From Candidatus Gastranaerophilales bacterium (GTDB lineage: Bacteria > Cyanobacteriota > Vampirovibrionia > Gastranaerophilales > Gastranaerophilaceae): 6,842 nucleotides of DNA. The notes beneath the pieces were generated by a model. The model was not told the DNA's origin and did not search any database. It worked only from the letters and a program-made list of their open reading frames with translations. The stretch lies in the NCBI GenBank assembly GCA_947589525.1, contig CANQAW010000094.1, forward strand, positions 1 through 6,842, given 5' to 3'. Both the position numbers and the translations under genes were made by a program. Below are positions 1 through 5,534 of this stretch, piece after piece (position 1 is the first letter of the stretch; each line of letters opens with the position of its first letter).

Positions 1-106
1 CGTTTGGCTCTTGCGCCAAATTTTTCAGTATTTCTTCTGCTTTTACAAAATCTTGCCCGTTAATGTAATCAAGAGCTTGATTTAAGATTAAATCGGTATT
101 TTCCAT
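1..106 (-). CDS. TPR-like protein, N-terminal fragment (runs off left edge)
   Basis: An ATG at 106-104 on the minus strand opens a frame that stays open for 35 codons to the window edge. The visible protein begins MENTDLILNQALDYINGQ and continues with a DFVKAEEIL stretch. The spacing of small and hydrophobic residues (A..Y..G....AE.IL..L....P.N) fits one tetratricopeptide helix pair, as in proteins that start directly with TPRs and use them for protein-protein contact. No other function can be read from 35 residues. The sequence upstream of the ATG is low-complexity A/T without in-frame Met codons, so this start is the natural one. However, no Shine-Dalgarno is visible and a TATAAT-like hexamer lies only 6 nt upstream. 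It is divergent from the small ORF at 221-391 and is probably a host gene. The TPR assignment is tentative. Confidence 0.55.
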   Translation of the reverse strand, partial: MENTDLILNQALDYINGQDFVKAEEILKNLAQEPN

Positions 107-112
107 AAGTTT

Positions 113-118
113 ATTATA
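113..118 (-). promoter_or_regulatory. TATAAT-like -10 element before the TPR-like gene
   Basis: On the minus strand the hexamer TATAAT lies 6 nt before the ATG at 106. The position 17 nt upstream is only a T-run (TTTTTA), so the -35 is weak. If used, transcription would start at or very near the ATG, giving a leaderless message, in line with the missing ribosome-binding site. The region is very A/T-rich and a chance match is easy. Confidence 0.3.
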
Positions 119-167
119 ATCTAAAAAAAATAAATTAAAAAATTTTAATATTTGAGCAATTTTTATA

Positions 168-202
168 TTGAAAAATACTTTATTATACTATAACAATGTT
201 AT
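168..202 (+). promoter_or_regulatory. Possible promoter with overlapping dyad upstream of the 56-codon ORF
   Basis: TTGAAA at 168-173 and TATAAC at 189-194 are separated by 15 bp, slightly short of the usual 16-18; TATACT at 184-189 is a rival -10. Overlapping the -10 is a short dyad, ATAAC-AAT-GTTAT (190-202), that could be an operator half-site pair. It lies 19-54 nt before the ATG at 221. The base composition makes such matches common, so this is a weak call. Confidence 0.3.
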
Positions 203-220
203 CTAAAACGGGAAAAGAAA

Positions 221-391
221 ATGTATTACGAAAAAAATGCAAAATTTATCGAATTTGAAGAAAATTTCGGACCGGATTTAGCCGAATTTGAATACTGCAA
301 ATATTCACTATCCAATTTAGCAAGCAAAATCAGATTTAAAAATATCATTCCGAAGCTTAAAAAAAGTTACGCAATGGAAAATATAAATTAA
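221..391 (+). CDS. Small hypothetical protein, 56 residues
   Basis: An ATG at 221 follows the purine-rich tract GGGAAAAGAAA; GGGA at 210-213 is 7 nt away and acts as a plausible ribosome-binding site. The frame ends in TAA at 389-391. The product starts MYYEKNAKFIEFEENFG, has an acidic, aromatic N-terminal half and a basic C-terminal half (KIRFKNIIPKLKKSY), and contains no membrane segment, signal peptide or recognised motif. It is probably soluble and partly helical. It lies between divergent and tandem neighbours, with its own possible promoter and a small dyad after its stop. No family is recognised. Support comes from the ribosome-binding site and from sensible codon choice (GCC, CCG and GGA occur in an A/T-rich context) rather than similarity, so it could still be a chance frame. 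Confidence 0.5.
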   Translation: MYYEKNAKFIEFEENFGPDLAEFEYCKYSLSNLASKIRFKNIIPKLKKSYAMENIN

Positions 392-395
392 TTGC

Positions 396-423
396 TTGTA
401 ACAAAATATTAATTTTGTATATA
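396..423 (+). promoter_or_regulatory. Possible promoter for the HD-domain gene, with an inverted repeat in the spacer
   Basis: TTGTAA (396-401) and TATATA (418-423) are 16 bp apart. The spacer is occupied by an inverted repeat, ACAAAAT-ATTA-ATTTTGT (401-418), with 7-bp arms. It could be an operator, or a weak hairpin ending the message of the small ORF; it has no following T-run, which argues against the latter. The resulting leader to the ATG at 498 would be about 65-70 nt. Confidence 0.3.
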
Positions 424-486
424 CGATAAATCAAATCAAAACAAAAAAATTACTTTATTAAAAATATATAGTGTGTGTTAGTGTAC

Positions 487-492
487 GGTAGG
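487..492 (+). promoter_or_regulatory. Ribosome-binding site that decides the HD-gene start
   Basis: GGTAGG lies 5 nt before the ATG at 498. The frame is also open from a GTG at 492, but that codon overlaps this site and has no spaced purine tract of its own, so ATG 498 is the better start. Confidence 0.5.
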
Positions 493-497
493 TGTGT

Positions 498-1337
498 ATG
501 GGGTTTTTTAACCGCATAAGCAGGTGTTTTCAAAATAAAATAAATATAAATACGCAAAAAAATGCTCATTTAGGAGCGCAGCTTTTGTCTCCTTCCGAAA
601 AAAGGCTTGACAGAACAGAGCTTCGGCAAGATGTTTTCCAAAACGAGCAAGAAGTTGCAAATATTGCACTTACGCCAAAAATTTATGTAAATTCATATAC
701 AAGCGAGCCTAATTTTTCACTCAATAAAAAACAGGAAGAATATTCCAAATTTATAAGAAAATATTTAAACGTAATATGCCTTGAAAATGCGATAAACAAA
801 AATCCGAACATTAAAAGGATTTTGAGCGAAAATAACCTTGAATTAAATATGGAAATTAAAAATGTATCATCCATTGTAAAAAGCCACTTAATTCCGACAG
901 CTTTAACCGTAGAAGCAATGTATAAGCAATTGGGACATACAAGAGACGAAAAAGAATGTCAAATATTAATTCAATCCGCACTGTTGCATGATATAGGAAA
1001 AGTTTTTATTCCAAGCAAAATACTCAATAAAAAAGGAAAATTAACAAGAGCTGAAAGAGAAATTGTACAACTGCACAACAAATTAAGCTATGAAATTCTT
1101 AAAACAACGGATTTAGACCCGAAAGTAGCACAACTGGCGCTTGAGCACCATGATTACGAAGAAAACATTACAAGAAGCACCGAAAATCAACTTTTAACCA
1201 TTGCCGATTGCTATTGTGCTTTAAGAGAAGAAAGACCGTACAAGAAACCGATAAACGATGTTTGCGCTAAAGCAATATTATATGATATGGGAACAAAAGG
1301 CAGTTTCGACACAAGACTTATAAACTATATAAACTAA
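498..1337 (+). CDS. HD-domain phosphohydrolase-like protein derived from HD-GYP, lacking the GYP motif
   Basis: The product has 279 residues from ATG 498. Residues 1-120 form a polar N-terminal region with no recognised domain. From about 125 on it follows the HD-GYP pattern: H130 in SSIVKSHLIP, the metal-binding pair in LLHDIGK (H164, D165), IPSKILNKKGKLT (where HD-GYP proteins read IP..IL.K.G.LT), H193 in QLHNKLSYEIL, H217-H218 in ALEHHDYEE, and D237 in TIADCYCAL, followed by RPYKKP and a terminal FD.RLINYI. HD-GYP enzymes hydrolyse cyclic di-GMP and carry HHE..DG.GYP after the double histidine. Here HHDYEEN runs straight into RSTENQLLTIAD, so the GYP loop is missing. The metal site seems intact, so hydrolysis of some phosphoester substrate is possible, but c-di-GMP specificity is doubtful. 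There is no receiver domain, membrane segment or signal peptide, so it is probably cytoplasmic. It converges on the phage operon and shares its terminator. I take it as a host gene, although a phage accessory gene is not excluded. Confidence 0.85.
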   Translation: MGFFNRISRCFQNKININTQKNAHLGAQLLSPSEKRLDRTELRQDVFQNEQEVANIALTPKIYVNSYTSEPNFSLNKKQEEYSKFIRKYLNVICLENAINKNPNIKRILSENNLELNMEIKNVSSIVKSHLIPTALTVEAMYKQLGHTRDEKECQILIQSALLHDIGKVFIPSKILNKKGKLTRAEREIVQLHNKLSYEILKTTDLDPKVAQLALEHHDYEENITRSTENQLLTIADCYCALREERPYKKPINDVCAKAILYDMGTKGSFDTRLINYIN

Positions 1338-1348
1338 TCTAAGCATTA

Positions 1349-1380
1349 TAAAAGCTCTCGCAAAAAAACGAGAGCTTTTA
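1349..1380. terminator. Bidirectional intrinsic terminator between convergent transcripts
   Basis: A perfect 12-bp stem (TAAAAGCTCTCG at 1349-1360, CGAGAGCTTTTA at 1369-1380) encloses an 8-nt loop, CAAAAAAA. It starts 11 nt after the HD-gene stop and lies 26 nt beyond the endolysin stop. The stem's A/T ends give T-runs after the G/C core on either strand (GAGAGCTTTTA on both), as expected for a terminator serving the plus-strand HD gene and the minus-strand phage operon together. Confidence 0.85.
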
Positions 1381-1406
1381 AATTAATTTATTAAAATTTT
1401 ATAAAA

Positions 1407-1802
1407 TTACATTTTTAACACCATCATGCGGTTGTTCCCTTTATTATACGATATATGAACCCAGCGCCCGTATTCATTAATCAACTGGTCATATTCAATA
1501 CCTGATGTTCGGATTTTAAAAATAATGCTTTCTATGGTTTCGCCTTTAACAACAAAATCAACTGCCTGCCCTTTTAAATGCTGAGAATTAGATTTTCCGT
1601 TAACCAGTTTATTTACTTGCGAATTTCTATAACCTGATGTTATAATCATGGGCTTTTTTAAAAGTTCTCTAACGGGTTGCAAGCAAAACACAATTAAATC
1701 AAGCATATTATCCAAAGAATTTATATCGGGCATGTTGTTAATATTATGCTCTATTGCTTTATCGGAATGTATTAATTCACTCATTTTAAAATTTAAGTTC
1801 AT
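1407..1802 (-). CDS. Phage endolysin, M15-family zinc peptidase
   Basis: This 131-residue protein has the hallmarks of Peptidase_M15_3 (VanY/D,D-carboxypeptidase-like), the family of many phage lysins that cut peptide bonds in peptidoglycan cross-links. Seen in sequence: MSEL near the N-terminus, ITSGYRN at 54-60, the zinc motif SQHLKGQAVDF with H75 and D82, and RWVHISY with H116 as third ligand. E110 in LINEYGRW is a candidate catalytic acid or base. Length matches single-domain lysins, with no separate wall-binding domain. There is no signal peptide, so it should gather in the cytoplasm and need a holin. It is the last gene of the operon, 3 nt after the holin-like gene, whose final codons (GAAGGA) supply its ribosome-binding site; this supports ATG 1802 over the internal Met7. 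The exact bond cleaved cannot be told. Confidence 0.9.
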   Translation of the reverse strand: MNLNFKMSELIHSDKAIEHNINNMPDINSLDNMLDLIVFCLQPVRELLKKPMIITSGYRNSQVNKLVNGKSNSQHLKGQAVDFVVKGETIESIIFKIRTSGIEYDQLINEYGRWVHISYNKGNNRMMVLKM

Positions 1803-1805
1803 TTT

Positions 1806-2024
1806 TTATCCTTCAAATTTATCTATTCTATGATGAGCGGATTTAACGGATTGTTCGACTATTGCCATTCTTTCAATTAAGTTATTATGTTTATCTTGTT
1901 TTATTTCAAGTCTCTTAATTTGACCTTCTATAAATTTAATGCTTGTTGCAAGCCCGCCTATAAATATCCCCGCGCTTACAACGTTAATAACTATTAAAAG
2001 CAAAAGTTCGGAACTTATCTGCAT
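1806..2024 (-). CDS. Holin-like small membrane protein with coiled-coil tail
   Basis: The product has 72 residues from ATG 2024. A TTG six codons earlier keeps the frame open, but the purine tract GGGGGAAAGA sits correctly for the ATG. Residues 5-28 (LLLLIVINVVSAGIFIGGLA) make one membrane segment. Residues 30-70 are highly charged and heptad-like (IKFIEGQIKRLEIKQDKH, later ERMAIVEQSVKSAHHRIDKF), typical of a coiled coil. Few charges precede the membrane segment and many basic residues follow it, so an N-out/C-in topology is favoured. Its position immediately before the endolysin argues for a holin or lysis accessory protein. An Rz-like inner-membrane spanin is the alternative, but that needs the opposite topology and an outer-membrane partner not seen here. 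The gene overlaps the DUF1353 gene by 10 nt. Role is inferred from context and topology only. Confidence 0.7.
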   Translation of the reverse strand: MQISSELLLLIVINVVSAGIFIGGLATSIKFIEGQIKRLEIKQDKHNNLIERMAIVEQSVKSAHHRIDKFEG

Positions 2025-2542
2025 TCTTTCCCCCACCCGCAAAACTTTTGATAGTTATCAACACAATGAAACATTAGCCACCTTACAAAAGCGCAAGTTC
2101 CGCCGACATAACAACACCTTTCAAAGATTTTATCAGCAAAATATCGGTTATATTCTACAACACCATGGTTTTCGCACATATAATCATGGATTAGCGCCCC
2201 GATTAAAAATCTGACATCCCCTTTAGACCCAACTAAACGCCAAAATAATCTTGGAATGCTTGCGCCGTCATAGCGATAACCTTTTTCAATTTTAAAGATA
2301 TATTGATTATCGTTTGTTTTTACTTCCAGATATACCATTATATCGTTATACAGTTTATAGGGTTTTTTCTTTATATCCTCGATTTCTTTTTTATCCATTA
2401 TAAATTTATTTATTTGAAGTTCTCTGACATCTGGAATATCGGAAAAAGCAATTAAATATTCGCTGTCTTCATACCAGATATAATAAACAGTTCCGATAAT
2501 TGTAACTGTTTTTAGTTTCTCTTTATCTATTTCGCACATCAT
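2015..2542 (-). CDS. DUF1353 family phage protein
   Basis: This 175-residue protein carries the two signatures of DUF1353 (PF07087). The first is GYRYDGASIPRLFWRLVG at 88-105, where DGASIP and the following W are the conserved core. The second is ALIHDYMCEN at 116-125, with its invariant HD. The family is common in phages and prophages, often beside lysis genes, and its biochemical function is unknown. The N-terminal 85 residues are a poorly conserved beta-rich stretch. The C-terminal 53 residues are cysteine-rich (C123, 143, 144, 150, 160, 168, 174), which I do not recall as a family trait. Two adjacent ATG codons (2542 and 2539) follow a GGAAG site; the first is taken. It starts 2 nt after the stop of the 160-residue gene and overlaps the holin-like gene by 10 nt. 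A structural or lysis-linked role is inference. Confidence 0.85.
   Translation of the reverse strand: MMCEIDKEKLKTVTIIGTVYYIWYEDSEYLIAFSDIPDVRELQINKFIMDKKEIEDIKKKPYKLYNDIMVYLEVKTNDNQYIFKIEKGYRYDGASIPRLFWRLVGSKGDVRFLIGALIHDYMCENHGVVEYNRYFADKIFERCCYVGGTCAFVRWLMFHCVDNYQKFCGWGKECR
2029..2034 (-). promoter_or_regulatory. Ribosome-binding site deciding the holin-like gene start
   Basis: On the minus strand GGGGGA lies about 5 nt before the ATG at 2024, inside the last codons of the DUF1353 gene. It selects the ATG rather than the TTG at 2042. Confidence 0.5.
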
Positions 2543-2544
2543 AT

Positions 2545-3027
2545 CTATTCTTCCGCATTTTCTTGTACTTCGGTTTCTGTCGGTTCTGGTTCGGGTTCTT
2601 CCTTTTCAGGCAATTGCTTATTTTGGAAAAGATAATCTAAATCATCACTTGTATATCCCAGTTTTTCTCCGATTAAATCGATTAGGGGGTTTCCTCTAAA
2701 ATATTCATTTGCATATTCAAATTCAATTAAGGCTTCAGAGTCTGAAATTTGTTCTTTTATCATATCGGGAGTTATCCCTTTTGCCTTATATAAAGCAAGA
2801 AAAACTTCTCTTTTTGTCAAAGAGAGCTTAGAAATTCTTTCACGTTCTTTTTGTTCTTGCTCGTGCTTGTATTCTTTCGTATCCGCAAATTGAAATTCAA
2901 CTATAGGTCTTTCTGTTTCCTTAATCTCCAATCCTGCATATTGAGGCATAAAAGTCAGAGAATTTTCCAGTTTTTGTTTATCCTTATCAAACAAAAGTAT
3001 TTGTTCATTTTGTTCTATATAGTACAT
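2545..3027 (-). CDS. Unrecognised phage protein after the tail fibre (possible fibre assembly factor)
   Basis: The product has 160 residues with no domain I can name. Residues 1-50 are a mixed region (YYIEQNEQILLFDKDKQ; PIVEFQFAD at 41-49). Residues 52-70 are highly charged and helical (EYKHEQEQKERERISKLSL). Residues 71-135 look like a helical domain (TKREVFLALYKAKGITPDM; FEYANEYFRGNPLIDLIG; LGYTSDDLDYLFQNK). The C-terminal 20 residues are an acidic, proline-spaced tail (EKEEPEPEPTETEVQENAEE), probably disordered. The start codon overlaps the fibre stop by one base (TAATG), with AAGGGG 7 nt upstream, so translation is coupled to the fibre. Genes in this place often encode fibre chaperones or tip proteins, but that is position-based inference. 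There is no membrane segment or signal peptide. Confidence 0.8.
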   Translation of the reverse strand: MYYIEQNEQILLFDKDKQKLENSLTFMPQYAGLEIKETERPIVEFQFADTKEYKHEQEQKERERISKLSLTKREVFLALYKAKGITPDMIKEQISDSEALIEFEYANEYFRGNPLIDLIGEKLGYTSDDLDYLFQNKQLPEKEEPEPEPTETEVQENAEE

Positions 3028-5534
3028 TATTTAGCCCCTTCCGCATACATAAACATGAAAGTAACATCTCCTGAGGCATCGTAGTAGAATAAAACATTTT
3101 CACCCTTTTGTGCAGGGATTACACTATCTGCAACACCACCAAGAACAGTGCATCTTATTTCTAATATATAACCCGATGTGGTGTTTACCCCCGAAACAAA
3201 ACCTGCTTTTGTCAGATTTCTGATATAAAGCATAAAATACCCGTCTGCGGGAGCGGTATAACTTGCGCCGCTTACTCCTAATGCTATAAAAGTATGTCTG
3301 TCGCTTGGAAAACTTGAGGATGCGGCCGTTTTTAAATCAACCTTATTATTTAATTCTTCCAAAACTGTGCCTGCGTCGGTCAAAGCAAGATTTTGAACCG
3401 CATTGCTGACTTTAAAATATAATCCCGAATTATTTAAAAATGATGTTTTTGCCGGCGCCTTAAAAGTTTGCTCATTTTCATTAATAATCCAATATTGACT
3501 ATAATCCGTATCCGAGAGTTTCTGTTTATCTCCTATTGCCTTTAAATCTACACCGCATTTTGTTTCTTCACCTTTTAAAACTTTAACAAGCTCATTATAC
3601 GCACTGACATATATTTTCCCGCTAGCTACCGCTCCTGCTTTTAACCATGAAACATGGTTAGGTTTAAAATCAAAATGCATAGCCGTAAATAGGGGAATAG
3701 TATCATTTTCGCTTGATGTAATATCAATTATCTCGCTTTGGGCTTTTTTTATTTCGGCATTACCGACAACCATATATATGTAAAATGGTGAAGTTGGATA
3801 ATGATTTTCTATATCATTTAATAATGCAACTAAACTGCAATCTTGTATCCTTTCTGAAACTCCGAATGACGTTCCTCCGGTATATTGTTGGTCGTAATTT
3901 TCACATTCAATTTCAAATTGTGTTGTTCCAATTAGTACTTTTTCTTTCGGGTTCATCCTAAATCTTGATGCCGGCCACCCGTTCATTGCTTGCCACACTC
4001 CGTATTTTGTTTCTTCTCCTACCTTTCCTTGCATTACCAACGAATATCCGTTGCCAACAACAGGGATTTTAGAAGCTTTATTTAAGTTGATTATATCAAT
4101 TCTAGGCAGAAATATTCTTTCGTTCTCTTCATCTATTCCGTAATACCATGCAATACCCGTTTTTTGATATATTTCATCGATTTTCTCTTTATCTTTGATA
4201 TCATAGAATTTATGTCCGTTTAAATTTTCCTTAAAAGGAAAAACGAACTCTTGAGCAGTAATTAAAAGAGTTTTCAAATTACCTTGACCCGAATTAAAGG
4301 CTGAAACCTTAAGTTTATAATATTTATAATAGTTATCATTATCGGATAAATCCATAATGGTTGATGAAGATGGCGCAGCTGTACCTGTTGAAATTGTTGT
4401 ATAATTTTCCCCGTCATTACAGGCTTCTATTGTATATTCCGCGGGGTTTCTATTGTTGTCATATACATTCCAAACTATCTTAGTAACTTTTATTGCTCTG
4501 GGGTTATAGAAAGTTATATCCTGTGAAGAAGAAGTGCTGTATATATTAGTAGTGTTTAAACTGTTAATTGCATTATAGATATTTTGATAATCACCTGCTT
4601 CAATAGCAAAACTATCCCGACCGAGCACACCGTTTGAACTCGTATCGGGAACAACAAAAGGAATTGAATATACCTTATCTGTTGCCTCAAAATATTCTTC
4701 TAAACATTTTTCATAAAAATCAGGATAACCGTATCTTGAATCAGAAACCCCTTCTTTATACACATATTGACCCAAACGCTCAAGTCCTGATAATTCTTCG
4801 AAGGATAAAATGTGGTCTTTTTTAAGAATATCGAACAAATTATAGTGGGGATTATACTTTTTTATATTTTCAATGCCTTCGGCCGTGATATTTGAAAGTG
4901 AGGTATTTAATATGTTTTCGGGAAGGAGTTTTTTGGCTTCATTGAAAATATCGTTAATTTCATCTGTTTTTTCGTCAAAAAAATCTTCAAGATTTTTGCA
5001 ATCTGCGCTTAGTTTTTCAGCCGTATGAAGTATATCCTCGCATTGCGCCTTTGTATTGTCAAAATGTTTTTGCGCTTGCGACAGTTTATCATAAAAGTCT
5101 TTTAATAATGCCTCAGGCTGAATTCCCGAACCTTCAGGAACTTTTACGCAAAGATTAATTCTTCTTTGCAATATCTGAATTAAACGTGTTAAGTAATCAA
5201 ATGAATATTCCAAAGACTCCAAATTTAACAGCGAACTGTTATTGTATTGAATTTCCTGAATACATTCAAGATACAGCTCTATTGATATTTTTTCTTCATG
5301 AGAAAGAACATTATATTTAGAGCCTTCAGCGGGAAAAGTTATAAAACTTCCGTTTTTGTTTTTAGTTTCGTTAATTAAATAATCTTCATATAGATTTAAT
5401 TTAGTTCTAATATTATTTTCATCAATCAAATATACTTCTAATTGATTTTCGTTTTCTATGAAAAAATTAAAGTCAAATTTTGTACAGCTGTTATTACCTC
5501 TGTAAGTACTAACAGGCAAGACGTCATATATCAC
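3027..5534 (-). CDS. Phage tail fibre / receptor-binding protein (GTG start)
   Basis: This is an 835-residue structural protein built from modules. Residues 1-135 match the N-terminal attachment domain of podovirus fibres: a beta-rich start (STYRGNNSCTKFDFNF; a YEDYLINE turn) ending in SLEYSFDYLTRLIQILQRR and VKVPEG. Residues 140-205 are a coiled coil for trimerisation. Residues 205-300 form a linker with LERLGQYVYKEGVSDSRYGYPDFYEK. Residues 310-430 look like a discoidin (F5/8 type C)-like beta-sandwich (NPRAIKVTKIVWNVYD, YTIEACNDGENYTTIS, YYKLKVSAF), a fold that often binds sugars. Residues 445-480 (TGIAWYYGIDEENERIFLPR) resemble collar or fibre shaft segments, and a related stretch recurs near 677-697. 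The last 100 residues (from DLKTAASSSFPS, with YTAPADGYFMLYI) form a beta-rich tip. The GTG start overlaps the upstream TGA (GTGA) and has AGGAG 9 nt away. It should bind the host surface. Family is firm; domain limits and ligand are inference. Confidence 0.9.
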   Translation of the reverse strand: MIYDVLPVSTYRGNNSCTKFDFNFFIENENQLEVYLIDENNIRTKLNLYEDYLINETKNKNGSFITFPAEGSKYNVLSHEEKISIELYLECIQEIQYNNSSLLNLESLEYSFDYLTRLIQILQRRINLCVKVPEGSGIQPEALLKDFYDKLSQAQKHFDNTKAQCEDILHTAEKLSADCKNLEDFFDEKTDEINDIFNEAKKLLPENILNTSLSNITAEGIENIKKYNPHYNLFDILKKDHILSFEELSGLERLGQYVYKEGVSDSRYGYPDFYEKCLEEYFEATDKVYSIPFVVPDTSSNGVLGRDSFAIEAGDYQNIYNAINSLNTTNIYSTSSSQDITFYNPRAIKVTKIVWNVYDNNRNPAEYTIEACNDGENYTTISTGTAAPSSSTIMDLSDNDNYYKYYKLKVSAFNSGQGNLKTLLITAQEFVFPFKENLNGHKFYDIKDKEKIDEIYQKTGIAWYYGIDEENERIFLPRIDIINLNKASKIPVVGNGYSLVMQGKVGEETKYGVWQAMNGWPASRFRMNPKEKVLIGTTQFEIECENYDQQYTGGTSFGVSERIQDCSLVALLNDIENHYPTSPFYIYMVVGNAEIKKAQSEIIDITSSENDTIPLFTAMHFDFKPNHVSWLKAGAVASGKIYVSAYNELVKVLKGEETKCGVDLKAIGDKQKLSDTDYSQYWIINENEQTFKAPAKTSFLNNSGLYFKVSNAVQNLALTDAGTVLEELNNKVDLKTAASSSFPSDRHTFIALGVSGASYTAPADGYFMLYIRNLTKAGFVSGVNTTSGYILEIRCTVLGGVADSVIPAQKGENVLFYYDASGDVTFMFMYAEGAK

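Noticed and set aside
683..874. Open minus-strand frame inside the HD gene
   Set aside because: It is antisense to a well-supported coding region, has no ribosome-binding site, and its hydrophobic, Leu/Phe-rich product is what A/T-rich antisense gives.
1338..1406. tRNA gene or tRNA-derived attachment site
   Set aside because: The gap is A/T-rich, holds only the terminator hairpin, and shows no cloverleaf arms or T-loop consensus.
1648..2214. Two plus-strand frames (1648-1833 and 1939-2214) opposite the lysis genes and the DUF1353 gene
   Set aside because: Both lie opposite genes with clear family motifs or membrane architecture, and neither has a recognisable domain.
2851..3084. Plus-strand hydrophobic frame across the fibre/160-residue gene junction
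   Set aside because: It is antisense to two coupled genes; the apparent membrane-like sequence comes from reading Lys/Glu-rich codons in reverse.
3030..3330. Diversity-generating retroelement variable region at the fibre C-terminus
   Set aside because: No template repeat, reverse transcriptase or accessory gene is in the window, and the C-terminal 100 residues look like a beta-rich tip rather than the C-type lectin fold of DGR targets.
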